Source: Sphaerimonospora mesophila NBRC 14179 = JCM 3151
GTDB taxonomy: Bacteria; Actinomycetota; Actinomycetes; Streptosporangiales; Streptosporangiaceae
Direction of reading: 5' to 3'
Assembly: GCA_001552515.1 (NCBI GenBank)
Contig: BCRI01000036.1
Coordinates: forward strand, 1 to 56,134
DNA: 56,134 bases
Below the pieces are notes generated by a model. That model had not been told where the DNA came from. It ran no database searches and worked only from the letters and a program-made list of their open reading frames with translations. The translations under genes were made by a program, and so were the position numbers. Of this stretch, positions 42,569 through 50,685 are shown in pieces; the stretch's first letter is position 1; each line of letters opens with the position of its first letter.

Positions 42569-44322
42569 CGGACACCCCCTCGATGCCCTCGCTGATCGGC
42601 CGGCGGCTCGGCGACCACCTGATCGAGGCGGTCATCGGGCGAGGCGGCATGGCCACCGTCTACCGAGCGCGCGACCAGCGGCTGGGCCGGGCGGTGGCCC
42701 TGAAGATCCTCGCGCCGCAGCTCTCCCATGACGAGCGCTTCCGCGAGCGGTTCGTACGCGAGTCACGGCTGGTGGCGAGCCTCGATCACCCCAACATCAT
42801 CCCGATCTACGAGGCGGGCGAGCGCGAGGACCTGCTGTTCATCGCCATGCGCTACGTCGAGGGCAGTGACCTGCGCAAACTCGTCCAGGCGACCGGTCAG
42901 CTGCCGGTGGCCCGGGCCAACCCGCTGTTCGCCCAGATCGCCGCGGCGCTGGACGCCGCGCACGCGGGCGGGCTGGTGCATCGTGACGTGAAGCCCGCCA
43001 ACATCCTGGTGGCCCAGGGCGATCACGTCTACCTGACCGACTTCGGGCTGACCAAGAGCTCGGCCGCTGAGGCGGGGCTGACCAGCCACGGGCACTTCAT
43101 GGGGACGCCACGCTACGTCGCGCCGGAGCAGATCAGGGGCCTCGCCGTGGACGGGCGCAGCGACCTCTACGCGTTCGCCTGCGTCGTCTACGAAGCGCTG
43201 GCCGGGCAGCCGCCGTTCCAGCGCGACACCGAACTCGCGCTGCTGTACGCCCACGTCTCCCATGATCCGCCGCCGCTCACGCCCTACCGCCCCGACCTGC
43301 CGCACGCGGTCAACCCCGTGCTCGCCCGGGCCCTGGCCAAGAACCCGGCCGAACGGTACGCGACCTGCCGGGAGTTCGTCTCCGCGCTCCGCGACGCCAT
43401 CAGCGGCGGCGAACAGCCGGCGGCCGGTCCGGCGGGCGGACAGCCGTACCCGCAGTGGCAGCCGCAGACGCTCCCGCAGCAGCCCTATCGACCACAGCAG
43501 CCACATCAGCCGAATCAGGCACAGCCGTCGGCCCAGTCATATCCCGGCGCCCAGCCGTACCCACCCGTCTTCTCCGGACCCACATCCCATCCCTCGCAGC
43601 CCTCGCATCCCTCTAACCCGTCGCACCCGTCGCAGCCGTCCCAGCCGCCGGTCTCCCACCCGGGGCAGCCGGTCGAGGCGGGCGGCGGGCGCAGGCTGCC
43701 GCTCGGGCCGCTGATCGGCGGCCTGGCCGTGCTGGTGTCGATCGCGGTGGCGGCCACGCTGATCCTCACCAAGGGCGGGGACACCTCCGCCCCCTGGAAC
43801 ACCTATCCGGGCAGCACGGCCGCGCCGTTCACCATGGCGTACCCGTCGACCTGGGGCGAGGCCAGGACCAACGCCGACCAGTGGATGATCGCCTCCCCGG
43901 CCGTCGGCGAGTTCGACGCGCTGTTCGCCGTGCCCGGCAACACCGACTGGTCGAAGGTCAACCCGGTCATCGCGAACCGGCCGGAGCGCGCCGTCGGCGT
44001 GTTCGCCCAGGTGAGCAACACGCTCAGCACCTCCGACTCGCCGACCGAGCTCCAGGAGAGCCTGCAGTCGTCGCTCCCGGGAACGGTCGGCTACACCGGC
44101 GCCCCGATGCCGACCACGGTGGGCGGCCGACCGGCCTTCCGGCTGGACGGGGTGCTCGGCGACCCGGCGCAGACGGGAGCGCCGGGCGGCCGGCTCGACT
44201 TCTCCGCCTATCTCGTCCGGGAGGGTCAGGACGGGATGACGACCCTGATCACGTTCTTCTGCGCCCGGTGCGAGCGGCAGCTCATCGATCACATGATCAA
44301 TACGGTGGCCTTCACCGGCTGA
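42565..44322 (+). CDS. Transmembrane serine/threonine protein kinase
   Basis: 585 residues. Kinase domain about 15-275 with GRGGMATVY, Lys47 in VALKILAP, Asp141 in HRDVKPANIL and Asp159 in DFGLTK, all catalytic residues present. A Gln/Pro/Ser/His-rich linker (290-375, PSHPSNPSHPSQPSQP repeats) leads to one membrane helix (382-402) and an extracellular domain of about 180 residues with no PASTA repeats (FTMAYPSTWGEARTNADQWM, 20 residues, resembles lipoprotein LpqN-type folds). The ATGA overlap with the pseudoprotease gene suggests the two work together, with that protein's Ser-rich cytosolic tail a possible substrate. Confidence 0.93.
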   Translation: MTDTPSMPSLIGRRLGDHLIEAVIGRGGMATVYRARDQRLGRAVALKILAPQLSHDERFRERFVRESRLVASLDHPNIIPIYEAGEREDLLFIAMRYVEGSDLRKLVQATGQLPVARANPLFAQIAAALDAAHAGGLVHRDVKPANILVAQGDHVYLTDFGLTKSSAAEAGLTSHGHFMGTPRYVAPEQIRGLAVDGRSDLYAFACVVYEALAGQPPFQRDTELALLYAHVSHDPPPLTPYRPDLPHAVNPVLARALAKNPAERYATCREFVSALRDAISGGEQPAAGPAGGQPYPQWQPQTLPQQPYRPQQPHQPNQAQPSAQSYPGAQPYPPVFSGPTSHPSQPSHPSNPSHPSQPSQPPVSHPGQPVEAGGGRRLPLGPLIGGLAVLVSIAVAATLILTKGGDTSAPWNTYPGSTAAPFTMAYPSTWGEARTNADQWMIASPAVGEFDALFAVPGNTDWSKVNPVIANRPERAVGVFAQVSNTLSTSDSPTELQESLQSSLPGTVGYTGAPMPTTVGGRPAFRLDGVLGDPAQTGAPGGRLDFSAYLVREGQDGMTTLITFFCARCERQLIDHMINTVAFTG

Positions 44323-44389
44323 CGTGCCCCTCGCCGACGAGATACGACACAACGCGCGACATCACTGCTACTTTCTGTTGACGCGAAGA

Positions 44390-44406
44390 TCCTCGCATGC
44401 CGAGGA
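44390..44406. promoter_or_regulatory. Inverted repeat before the WxL-like genes
   Basis: TCCTCG-n5-CGAGGA, a perfect 6+5+6 inverted repeat, sits between the kinase stop and the first WxL-like gene, 30 nt before its ATG. TTGACG at 44378-44383 precedes it but no -10 is visible at a normal distance. It could be an operator or a short RNA hairpin. Confidence 0.35.
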
Positions 44407-44436
44407 AGCTCGGTCGCGTGCTGAGAAGGAGTAGCG

Positions 44437-45000
44437 ATGTCTCGCTTCGGGATGCCGGCGGTCGCCTCGATCGCCTTCGTCTCCACCATGACCGCGGCTC
44501 CCCCTCTGGCCGCGGCCGTGCACGCCGACGCCCTCACGGCCGTACGGATCCCCCAGCGCCTGCAGACCGAGCTGGAGATCACCGTGCCCGACACGAGAGC
44601 CCTGCTCAGCGGCACCCCCGGGGGGCAGATCACCCGGGCGCTCACCACGGTGACGGTGCGCGACACGAGAGCCGGCAGCACCGGGAGCAGCTGGGTGGCC
44701 ACCGTGTCCGCCACGAGCTTCACCACGGGCGGCAAAACGGCGGCCGAGACGGTCCCGAGCAGCGCCGTGTCGTACTGGTCCGGCCCCGCGACCGCCACCG
44801 GCGGACCCGGCACCTTCACCCCGGGCCAGGCCAACGCATCCGCGGCGCAGTCGCTCAACGTGACCCGCACGGCGTTCAGCCACACCCAGTCGCTTCAGGG
44901 GGAGAACTCCGCCTCCTGGAACCCGACCATCGTCGTGTCCGTCCCGTCCGGCGCGGTCGCGGGCACCTACACCGGCACGGTCACCCACTCCGTGGCCTGA
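44437..45000 (+). CDS. Secreted WxL-domain-like surface protein, paralogue 1
   Basis: 187 residues. A signal peptide ends near LAAAVHA. The mature protein is a beta-rich domain with GGQITRALTTVTVRDTRAG, SSWVATVSATSFTTGG, VSYWSGPATATGGPGTFTPG (20 residues) and SASWNPTIVVSVPSGAVAGT, close in pattern to WxL domains that bind peptidoglycan non-covalently in Firmicutes. The classical Trp-x-Leu motifs read WVA and WNP, so the assignment is by overall pattern. AAGGAG is the ribosome binding site. The second paralogue and a WxL-interacting-type protein follow. Confidence 0.72.
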   Translation: MSRFGMPAVASIAFVSTMTAAPPLAAAVHADALTAVRIPQRLQTELEITVPDTRALLSGTPGGQITRALTTVTVRDTRAGSTGSSWVATVSATSFTTGGKTAAETVPSSAVSYWSGPATATGGPGTFTPGQANASAAQSLNVTRTAFSHTQSLQGENSASWNPTIVVSVPSGAVAGTYTGTVTHSVA

Positions 45001-45156
45001 CCATCCTGCCCGGGGGGACGGGCCGCGGGGATCAGGGAAAAGAATCCGAAAGTCACGATGAAAAGTGGGCAGGGCACCGCCGCCACGGCCCGCACCGTCG
45101 ATCATTCCGGCCCAGGATGAGCCGCGTGCCCCAGGAGGATGAGTCGGTTGGAGGGG

Positions 45157-45774
45157 ATGACGACCGTGTCCGCGAACCGCCCCGGCATCGGCCGTCCTCG
45201 CCTGAGCCGCCTCGCCGTCGTGTGCGCGGGAGTCGCGAGCCTGACGCCGGCCATCGTGGCCGTGCTCCCGGCACGGGCGGGCACCTGTCCCGTCTCCACG
45301 ACCTGCGCCACCACGGTCAACTTCACCGTGAACGCGCCCAACGGGCTGACGATCACCGTTCCCAACGGGCCCGTCGCCATCGGAAGCGGCGCACCCGGCG
45401 GCCAGATCACCGGGCAGCTCGGCGCCGTCACGGTGTCGGACCAGCGCGCCGCGCTCACCGCCATCTGGACGGCATCCGTGATCGCGCCCGGCGGCTTCAA
45501 GACGGGGGGCTTCTCCACCGCGGAGACCATCCCGAGCAGCAGTGTCCGCTACTGGTCCGGCGCCGCGACCTCGACCACGGGCACCGGCACCTTCACACCC
45601 GGCCAGGCCAACGCCGGATCCGCCCTGTCGCTGGAGATATCGCGTACGGCCTTCACCAAAGCGAGCGGATCGGGCTCCAACAGCGCCACCTGGAACCCGA
45701 CCATCGTGGTCAACGTCCCGACCGGCGCGGTCGCGGGCGCCTACAGCGGTGTGGTGAGCCACTCTGTCGCATGA
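45157..45774 (+). CDS. Secreted WxL-domain-like surface protein, paralogue 2
   Basis: 205 residues, clearly a tandem duplicate of the preceding protein: GGQITGQLGAVTVSDQRAAL, TAIWTASVIAPGGFKTGGFS (20 residues), RYWSGAATSTTGTGTFTPGQ and SATWNPTIVVNVPTGAVAGA, ending SHSVA like its neighbour (THSVA). It has a longer N-terminal region with a signal peptide ending LPARA and two extra cysteines (TCPVSTTCATT) near the mature start, likely a disulfide. ATG 45157 was chosen; 45139 (ATG, overlapped by AGGAGG) and GTG 45172 are alternatives, and the ribosome binding site does not settle it. Confidence 0.72.
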   Translation: MTTVSANRPGIGRPRLSRLAVVCAGVASLTPAIVAVLPARAGTCPVSTTCATTVNFTVNAPNGLTITVPNGPVAIGSGAPGGQITGQLGAVTVSDQRAALTAIWTASVIAPGGFKTGGFSTAETIPSSSVRYWSGAATSTTGTGTFTPGQANAGSALSLEISRTAFTKASGSGSNSATWNPTIVVNVPTGAVAGAYSGVVSHSVA

Positions 45775-45856
45775 TCACCCGGCGCCGCCGCGTCCATCGC
45801 TTCCGCCGCGTCCGCCCCTTCCACCGCCGTGTCCGCCCTTTCCACCGCGCACGCCG

Positions 45857-46873
45857 ATGACGCCGCCCGCCCTCCTGCTTTCGCTGCTCGTCCTGTTCCT
45901 GTACGGAGTCCTCGGCGTCGTCGGGCCGGCCGACGCGACCGCGGACGTACGACACGACGACGGAACCGGCGCCATCGGCATCCGGCTGCTGGAGGCGCCG
46001 AAGAGCCGGCTGTCCGACCCACGCGCCCGCGTCTTCATCGTCGATCACGTCAATCCCGGCACGACGTTCACCCGGCGGCTGGAGATCTCCAGCAGCTCCG
46101 CGAAGCCGCGGCATGTCGAGGTCTACGCCGGCGCGGCCGCCATCGACGGCGGAACGTTCACGTTCTCCCCCGGCCGCGCGCGCAACGAACTGACCTCGTG
46201 GATCGAACTCGACCGGTCCGGCGTCGATCTGCCGCCGCACGGCAGGGCCGAGGTGACGGCCACGATCAGCGTGCCGGGCTCGGCGACCAGGGGCGAACGG
46301 TACGCCGTCATCTGGGCTCAGGCCTCCTCCGGGAGACCGGGCCCGAAGCGGAACGTCTCGCTCGTCAACCGGGTCGGCGTCCGCGCCTACCTCGACGTCG
46401 GCCCCGGGGGCGAGCCGCCGTCGGAGTTCCGGATCGGCGAGGTGCTCCCCCGGCGGCTGCCGGACGGGCGCCCAGTGGTCACCGCGGCCGTGCACAACAC
46501 CGGCGAGCGTGCCATCGACCTGGAGGGGCACCTGTCGCTGGCCGACGATCACGCCTCCCTGCGGGCCGGGCCGTACCCGATCTCCCGGGGCACGACCCTG
46601 CCGCCGGGCGAGGCGGGCGCGGTGTCCGTCCCACTGGACACCCGGCTTCCGGACGGACCATGGACCTTCCGGCTCACGGTGCAGAGCGGGCACATCGCGC
46701 ATACCGTGTCCGGCACGTTCGCGTTTCCGGCGAACCCCGGCGACACGGGAAGGCCCGCCGCACTCGACTCACCGTCCGCGCTGATCTCCCGGCTCGTGGC
46801 GGTGGTGACGCTGACCGGCCTGGTGGCACTCGTTCTCGTCGCCTACCGCCGCCGTCTGCCCGTGCCGTTCTGA
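45857..46873 (+). CDS. WxL-interacting-like (DUF916-type) membrane-anchored surface protein
   Basis: 338 residues. N-terminal signal or anchor (LLLSLLVLFLYGVLGVVGPA, 20 residues), then two immunoglobulin-like beta domains: ARVFIVDHVNPGTTFTRRLE (20 residues) with ISSSSAKPRHVEVYAGAA, and PDGRPVVTAAVHNTGERAID (20 residues). A C-terminal helix (about 309-329) and a short basic tail anchor it. This is the architecture of DUF916/WxL-interacting proteins, which in Firmicutes are encoded with WxL proteins and form surface complexes. No ribosome binding site; the 80 bp before it contain two GTCCGCCC-type direct repeats. Confidence 0.75.
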   Translation: MTPPALLLSLLVLFLYGVLGVVGPADATADVRHDDGTGAIGIRLLEAPKSRLSDPRARVFIVDHVNPGTTFTRRLEISSSSAKPRHVEVYAGAAAIDGGTFTFSPGRARNELTSWIELDRSGVDLPPHGRAEVTATISVPGSATRGERYAVIWAQASSGRPGPKRNVSLVNRVGVRAYLDVGPGGEPPSEFRIGEVLPRRLPDGRPVVTAAVHNTGERAIDLEGHLSLADDHASLRAGPYPISRGTTLPPGEAGAVSVPLDTRLPDGPWTFRLTVQSGHIAHTVSGTFAFPANPGDTGRPAALDSPSALISRLVAVVTLTGLVALVLVAYRRRLPVPF

Positions 46874-46902
46874 GCCTCGAACGGGACAGCGCGCCATCTC
46901 GC

Positions 46903-47586
46903 TCAGGGCCGTGCCGTACCGGCGGCCCGAACGCGCCAGTCGAGCGCGCCGTCGAGGACGGCGCGGTGGACGGCACGGGCGATCCGCGCCCCCCACTCCG
47001 AGCGGGGACCGCCGAACGGCTCCTGCCGCCCCTCCTCGCGTACGGCCACGCACACGGCGTCGGAGGCGGTGCCGGTGCAGGGGAAGCCGGCCTCGATCAG
47101 CGCCTGGGTCTTCGCCTCGGTCACCGTCATGACGGCGTTGACCAGGGCCGCGTCGCACAACGCCACCGGCACGGCGACGATGATGTTGATCGTGCCCGGC
47201 CGGCGGCCGGCCTCCTCGGACGCGGCACCCGCCGGGGCGGCGGCCCAGGTGGGGACGCCCAGGCCGACGGTGGCCACGACCTCCACTCCCCCGTCGGCGG
47301 CCCGGGTGTAGTGCTCGACCATCGCGGCGGTCAGCATCCCGACGCCGGAACCTGCGGGGCCCATCTCGATCAGATGCTCCACCGGGTCCGTCCGCGCGTA
47401 GTCCTTGTCGACCTGCGCGTTGAGCACCCACTCCCGGGGGCCGATCCCACCGCCGAGCACGGCCGAGGAGATCATCCGCCAGCCGGGCCCGAAGCGCCAC
47501 AGGATCGTGCCCATCCGCATGCCGCCCACCGCCCGGAGGGCCAGCGACAGCGACCCCTGCACCGGGGCGTCGGCGGGGGCCGTCAC
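46903..47586 (-). CDS. cbiZ: Adenosylcobinamide amidohydrolase CbiZ
   Basis: 227 residues. CbiZ cleaves the aminopropanol side chain of adenosylcobinamide (and of some cobamides) to adenosylcobyric acid, letting a cell rebuild its preferred B12 form from imported material. The family pattern is visible in SSAVLGGGIGPREWVLNAQV (20 residues), VEHLIEMGPAGSGVGMLTAA (20 residues) and TEAKTQALIEAGFPCTGTASD. The GTG at 47586 overlaps the stop of the transporter ATPase by four bases (GTGA). As the last gene of a riboswitch-controlled uptake operon its role in salvage is well supported. Confidence 0.93.
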   Translation of the reverse strand: MTAPADAPVQGSLSLALRAVGGMRMGTILWRFGPGWRMISSAVLGGGIGPREWVLNAQVDKDYARTDPVEHLIEMGPAGSGVGMLTAAMVEHYTRAADGGVEVVATVGLGVPTWAAAPAGAASEEAGRRPGTINIIVAVPVALCDAALVNAVMTVTEAKTQALIEAGFPCTGTASDAVCVAVREEGRQEPFGGPRSEWGARIARAVHRAVLDGALDWRVRAAGTARP

Positions 47587-48380
47587 CGTTCCTCCGGCCT
47601 GATCAGGCGCACCAGCGGCCGGCCGTCCGCGCCGGGCTCGACCTGGACGTGCGCGTCGAAGTGCCGCGCGAGCAGCGGCTCTGTCAGCACCTGCTTGGGC
47701 GGCCCGGACGCGACGGCGCGGCCGGGCGCGAGCAGCACCAGGGTGTCGGCGTACTGTCCGGCCAGGTTCAGGTCGTGCAGCGTGGTCACGACGGTCAGCC
47801 CGTCGGCCAGGCGCAGCCGGTCGACGAGTTCGAGCACCTGCTGCTGGTGGCCGAGGTCGAGGGCGGTGGTCGGCTCGTCGAGCAGCAGCACGGGGGCCTG
47901 CTGGGTCAGCGCGCGGGCCAGCACGACCCGCTGCCGCTCACCGCCCGACAGGTGGCCGAGCCGCCGCGAGGCGAAACCGGTCAGGTCGAGCCGCTCCAGC
48001 ACCGTCCCCGTCACCTCACGGTCCCGGGCGCTCTCCCTGCCCAGATAGGGGATGTACGGCGTACGGCCGAGCAGCGCGTAGTCGTACACGCTCATGTCCG
48101 GGGGGAGGAGGGGGTTCTGCGGCGCGTAGGCGATGAGCCGGGCCCGGGGGCGGTGGCCCAGGCTGCGCGCGCTGACGCCGTCCACGAGCACCTCTCCCGT
48201 GCAGGCGATCAGCCCCGCCATGGCGCGGAGCAGGGTCGACTTGCCCGCGCCGTTCGGCCCGATGACGGCCAGCCACTCACCGCCGGCGACCGACAGCCCG
48301 ACGTCGGCGAGCACCTCCCGCTCGCCGAGCCGTACGCCGAGACCGCGCACCTCGACCCCGTTGGACGTTCCGCCGTTCAT
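47583..48380 (-). CDS. btuD: Cobamide ABC transporter ATP-binding protein
   Basis: 265 residues. Walker A GPNGAGKSTLL, Q-loop APQNPLLPP, signature LSGGERQRVVLARAL, Walker B VLLLDEPTTALD and H-loop HDLNLAGQYAD are all intact, in the FecE/BtuD subfamily. It drives uptake through the permease encoded next to it. ATG 48380 overlaps the permease stop by four bases (ATGA), and its own stop overlaps cbiZ. The sequence alone would also fit siderophore uptake; the riboswitch and CbiZ make cobamides the better call. Confidence 0.93.
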   Translation of the reverse strand: MNGGTSNGVEVRGLGVRLGEREVLADVGLSVAGGEWLAVIGPNGAGKSTLLRAMAGLIACTGEVLVDGVSARSLGHRPRARLIAYAPQNPLLPPDMSVYDYALLGRTPYIPYLGRESARDREVTGTVLERLDLTGFASRRLGHLSGGERQRVVLARALTQQAPVLLLDEPTTALDLGHQQQVLELVDRLRLADGLTVVTTLHDLNLAGQYADTLVLLAPGRAVASGPPKQVLTEPLLARHFDAHVQVEPGADGRPLVRLIRPEER

Positions 48381-49405
48381 GTGTTCACGCCCTTCGTCAT
48401 GCGCAGGACCATGACGAAGAAGGGCGCGCCGACGAACGCGGTGACCACGCCGATGGGCAGCTCGGCCGGGGCCAGGACGCTGCGCGCGATGAGATCGGCG
48501 AGCACCAGGAACGCCGCGCCGCCGACGAACGACACCGGCAGCACGATCCGGTACGACCATCCGGCGAGCCGGCGCACCACGTGCGGCACGACGATTCCGA
48601 CGAACGCGATGAGCCCGCCGACCGCCACTGCGGAAGCGGTGGCGAGCGACGCGGCGAGCAGCACGATGAGGCGGGCTCGCCCCGCGTTCAGGCCGAGGCT
48701 GGAGGCCTCCTCCTCGCCCACCGACAGCACGTCGAGCAGCCGCCCGTGCAGCAGCAGCACGACCGTCGAGACCAGGGTGTACGGCACGACCATCCAGACC
48801 TCCTCCCAGCCGCCGCCGACGTTCCCGAGGATCCACGCGTAGATCCGCTGCAGTTCCTCCACCTTGAGCTGCTGCACGAACGTCTGGAGCGCGGTGAGGA
48901 ACGAGGTGACCGCGACCCCGGCCAGGACGAGCGTGGCCGTGCCGCCGCCCCGACCGGCCGAGCGGCCCAGGGCGTACGCCAGCAGCACCCCGCCGACGGC
49001 ACCGGCGAAGGCGGCCACCGGCACGGCGATCACCCCGGCCCGGCCGCCGAGGAACACCACGACCAGCGTCACGGTGAGCCCGGCCCCGGCGGCGGCGCCC
49101 AGCAGGTACGGATCGGCCAGGGGGTTGCGGAACACCCCCTGATATCCGGCGCCCGCGATCGCGAGCAGCCCGCCCACCATGGCGGCGATCAGCACACGCG
49201 GGACCCGGAGCTGGAAGACGATCCCCAGCTCGGCCGGCGTCAGCCCCGGGTCGACGGAGACGAACGGGAGCCGGTCGAGCAGCGCGAGCACGACGCCGCG
49301 CGGCGAGATCCCGGCCGCCCCCGTCACCAGGCCGAGGATCAGGCAGATGGCCAGCACGGCCACGGCGACGAGCAGCGCGCGGCCGCGCGGCCGAAGAAGG
49401 GTCAC
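48377..49405 (-). CDS. btuC: Cobamide ABC transporter permease (FecCD/BtuC family)
   Basis: 342 residues with about ten hydrophobic helices. Family motifs: LRVPRVLIAAMVGGLLAIAG (20 residues), GYQGVFRNPLADPYLLGAAA (20 residues), the ATPase-coupling GLIAFVGIVVPHVVRRLAG and the C-terminal PIGVVTAFVGAPFFV. GTG 49405 starts 15 nt after the stop of the binding-protein gene. Confidence 0.93.
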   Translation of the reverse strand: MTLLRPRGRALLVAVAVLAICLILGLVTGAAGISPRGVVLALLDRLPFVSVDPGLTPAELGIVFQLRVPRVLIAAMVGGLLAIAGAGYQGVFRNPLADPYLLGAAAGAGLTVTLVVVFLGGRAGVIAVPVAAFAGAVGGVLLAYALGRSAGRGGGTATLVLAGVAVTSFLTALQTFVQQLKVEELQRIYAWILGNVGGGWEEVWMVVPYTLVSTVVLLLHGRLLDVLSVGEEEASSLGLNAGRARLIVLLAASLATASAVAVGGLIAFVGIVVPHVVRRLAGWSYRIVLPVSFVGGAAFLVLADLIARSVLAPAELPIGVVTAFVGAPFFVMVLRMTKGVNT

Positions 49406-49420
49406 CGTCTCGTCACTTCG

Positions 49421-50377
49421 TCACTGATCCGCCGAGGCCTTCACCACGGCCTCGCTCACCACCTGGGCGAGGTCGACCACGCGCGGGCCCCAGCGGGAGG
49501 CGATGTCGTCGTCGAGCTCGACGACCCGGTCGTTCTTGATGGCGGAAAGGCCGGACCAGCCGGGCCGCTCGGCGAGGGTGGCCGCGCTCTGGCCGCAGCA
49601 CTTGGTGTCGCCCAGGAAGATCAGGTCGGGGTCGGCCTTCGCGACGAACTCGGCCGACAGCTTGGGGTAGCCGCCGGCGGCGTCGGGGGCCTCGTCCGCG
49701 ATGTTCTTCAGCCCGAACAGGCCGTAGATCTGACCGAGGAACGTCTTGGAGGTGACCGAGTAGGGCGTGCTGTCCAGCTCGTGGTAGTAGGTGAGCTCCG
49801 CGTCCTTGGGCGCGGCGGCGACGAGCTCGTCCAGCCGCCTGCTCATCTCCTGGACGACCTCCCCGGCCTTGTCGGCGTTGCCGGTGGCCGCGCCGAGGTC
49901 GGCGATCTGGTCGTAGGCGTCCTCCAGCCGGACGGCGGCCGGCTCCAGCAGCACCGGCACGCCGACCTTGCCCAGCCCGGCGACGACGTCGTCCAGGTCG
50001 TTGCCGAGCACGACCAGGTCGGGCTTGGCCGCCACGATCGCCTCGACGTTCGGTTTGAATCCGGACAGCGACGTCTTGGGCGCCTCCGGCGGGTGGTTGG
50101 ACTGGTCGTCGACGGCGGTGACCTGGCCGCCCGCGCCGATGGCGTACAGGATCTCGGTGGCGGTCGGGGAGAGCGACACGATGCGCTCGGGCCGCTGGGC
50201 GATGGTCACCGCGCCGTTTCCGGCCTGGACGGTGACGGGGAAGGCGCCGGCCGACGTGGCGGGGGCGGCCGAGTCTGTGGAGGCGGCGGGGGTGGCCGTG
50301 CCGTTCGTCTGACCACAACCGGTCAGACCGACGACACCCAGCAACACGCCCGCGACGATCGTGCGGAAAGGCCTCAC
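49421..50377 (-). CDS. btuF: Cobamide-binding lipoprotein (BtuF-like)
   Basis: 318 residues. Lipobox GLTGC after a short hydrophobic stretch predicts a lipoprotein. A Thr/Ala/Ser linker then leads to the class III binding protein fold: PERIVSLSPTATEILYAIGA (20 residues), KPDLVVLGND, and Glu residues that would meet the permease. A KCCGQS pair of cysteines is unusual. GTG 50377 has GGAGG eight bases upstream, and an aptamer of the cobalamin riboswitch lies in its leader. The longer frame to 50590 would pass through the riboswitch and is rejected. Confidence 0.92.
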   Translation of the reverse strand: MRPFRTIVAGVLLGVVGLTGCGQTNGTATPAASTDSAAPATSAGAFPVTVQAGNGAVTIAQRPERIVSLSPTATEILYAIGAGGQVTAVDDQSNHPPEAPKTSLSGFKPNVEAIVAAKPDLVVLGNDLDDVVAGLGKVGVPVLLEPAAVRLEDAYDQIADLGAATGNADKAGEVVQEMSRRLDELVAAAPKDAELTYYHELDSTPYSVTSKTFLGQIYGLFGLKNIADEAPDAAGGYPKLSAEFVAKADPDLIFLGDTKCCGQSAATLAERPGWSGLSAIKNDRVVELDDDIASRWGPRVVDLAQVVSEAVVKASADQ

Positions 50378-50462
50378 GAGAGAGTCCTCCAGGGGGAGAG
50401 CCGGGAATCGAGAGACCCGCGGAAAACGACGGATCACCCTTTTCCTCGAGGGTTGATGGCGT

Positions 50463-50575
50463 CGGCGGCCGTGCAGGCGACCTGGCTCGTCCCCGGGGAC
50501 GGGGAACCACAGTTGCGGGACAGCGCCGGACTCACACCGGACTTCGCTGCACGGACGCGTCGGACGTACCGTATC
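50463..50575 (-). promoter_or_regulatory. Cobalamin riboswitch
   Basis: Read on the minus strand, the leader has GTGCAGCGAAGTCCGGTG, AGTCCGGCGC, TGTCCCGCAACTGTGG and, near the end, the B12 box GAGCCAGGTCGCCTGCAC. CCGTGCAG (50554-50547) pairs with CTGCACGG (50476-50469), closing the core. This is the standard conserved order of the adenosylcobalamin aptamer. It lies 90 nt before the binding-protein start, so cobalamin should shut off the uptake operon. A run of CCGCTGAGC/GGCTGAGCC repeats lies just upstream, between about 50600 and 50692. Confidence 0.92.
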
Positions 50576-50685
50576 AAGCCGACGGATCAACGCACCGCCC
50601 GGCTCATGGCGGCGGCTCAGCGGAAGGGCTCAGCCGGAGGGCTCAGCGGCGGGATCGAGCGGCGGGGGCCCGGCGGCGGGGCCGC

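Noticed and set aside
44378-44383. TTGACG as the -35 of a promoter for the WxL-like genes
   Set aside because: No acceptable -10 lies 16-19 bases downstream, and the genes may be read from the kinase promoter.
47583-50377. Siderophore uptake operon
   Set aside because: The transporter family allows it, but a clear cobalamin riboswitch and CbiZ point to cobamides.
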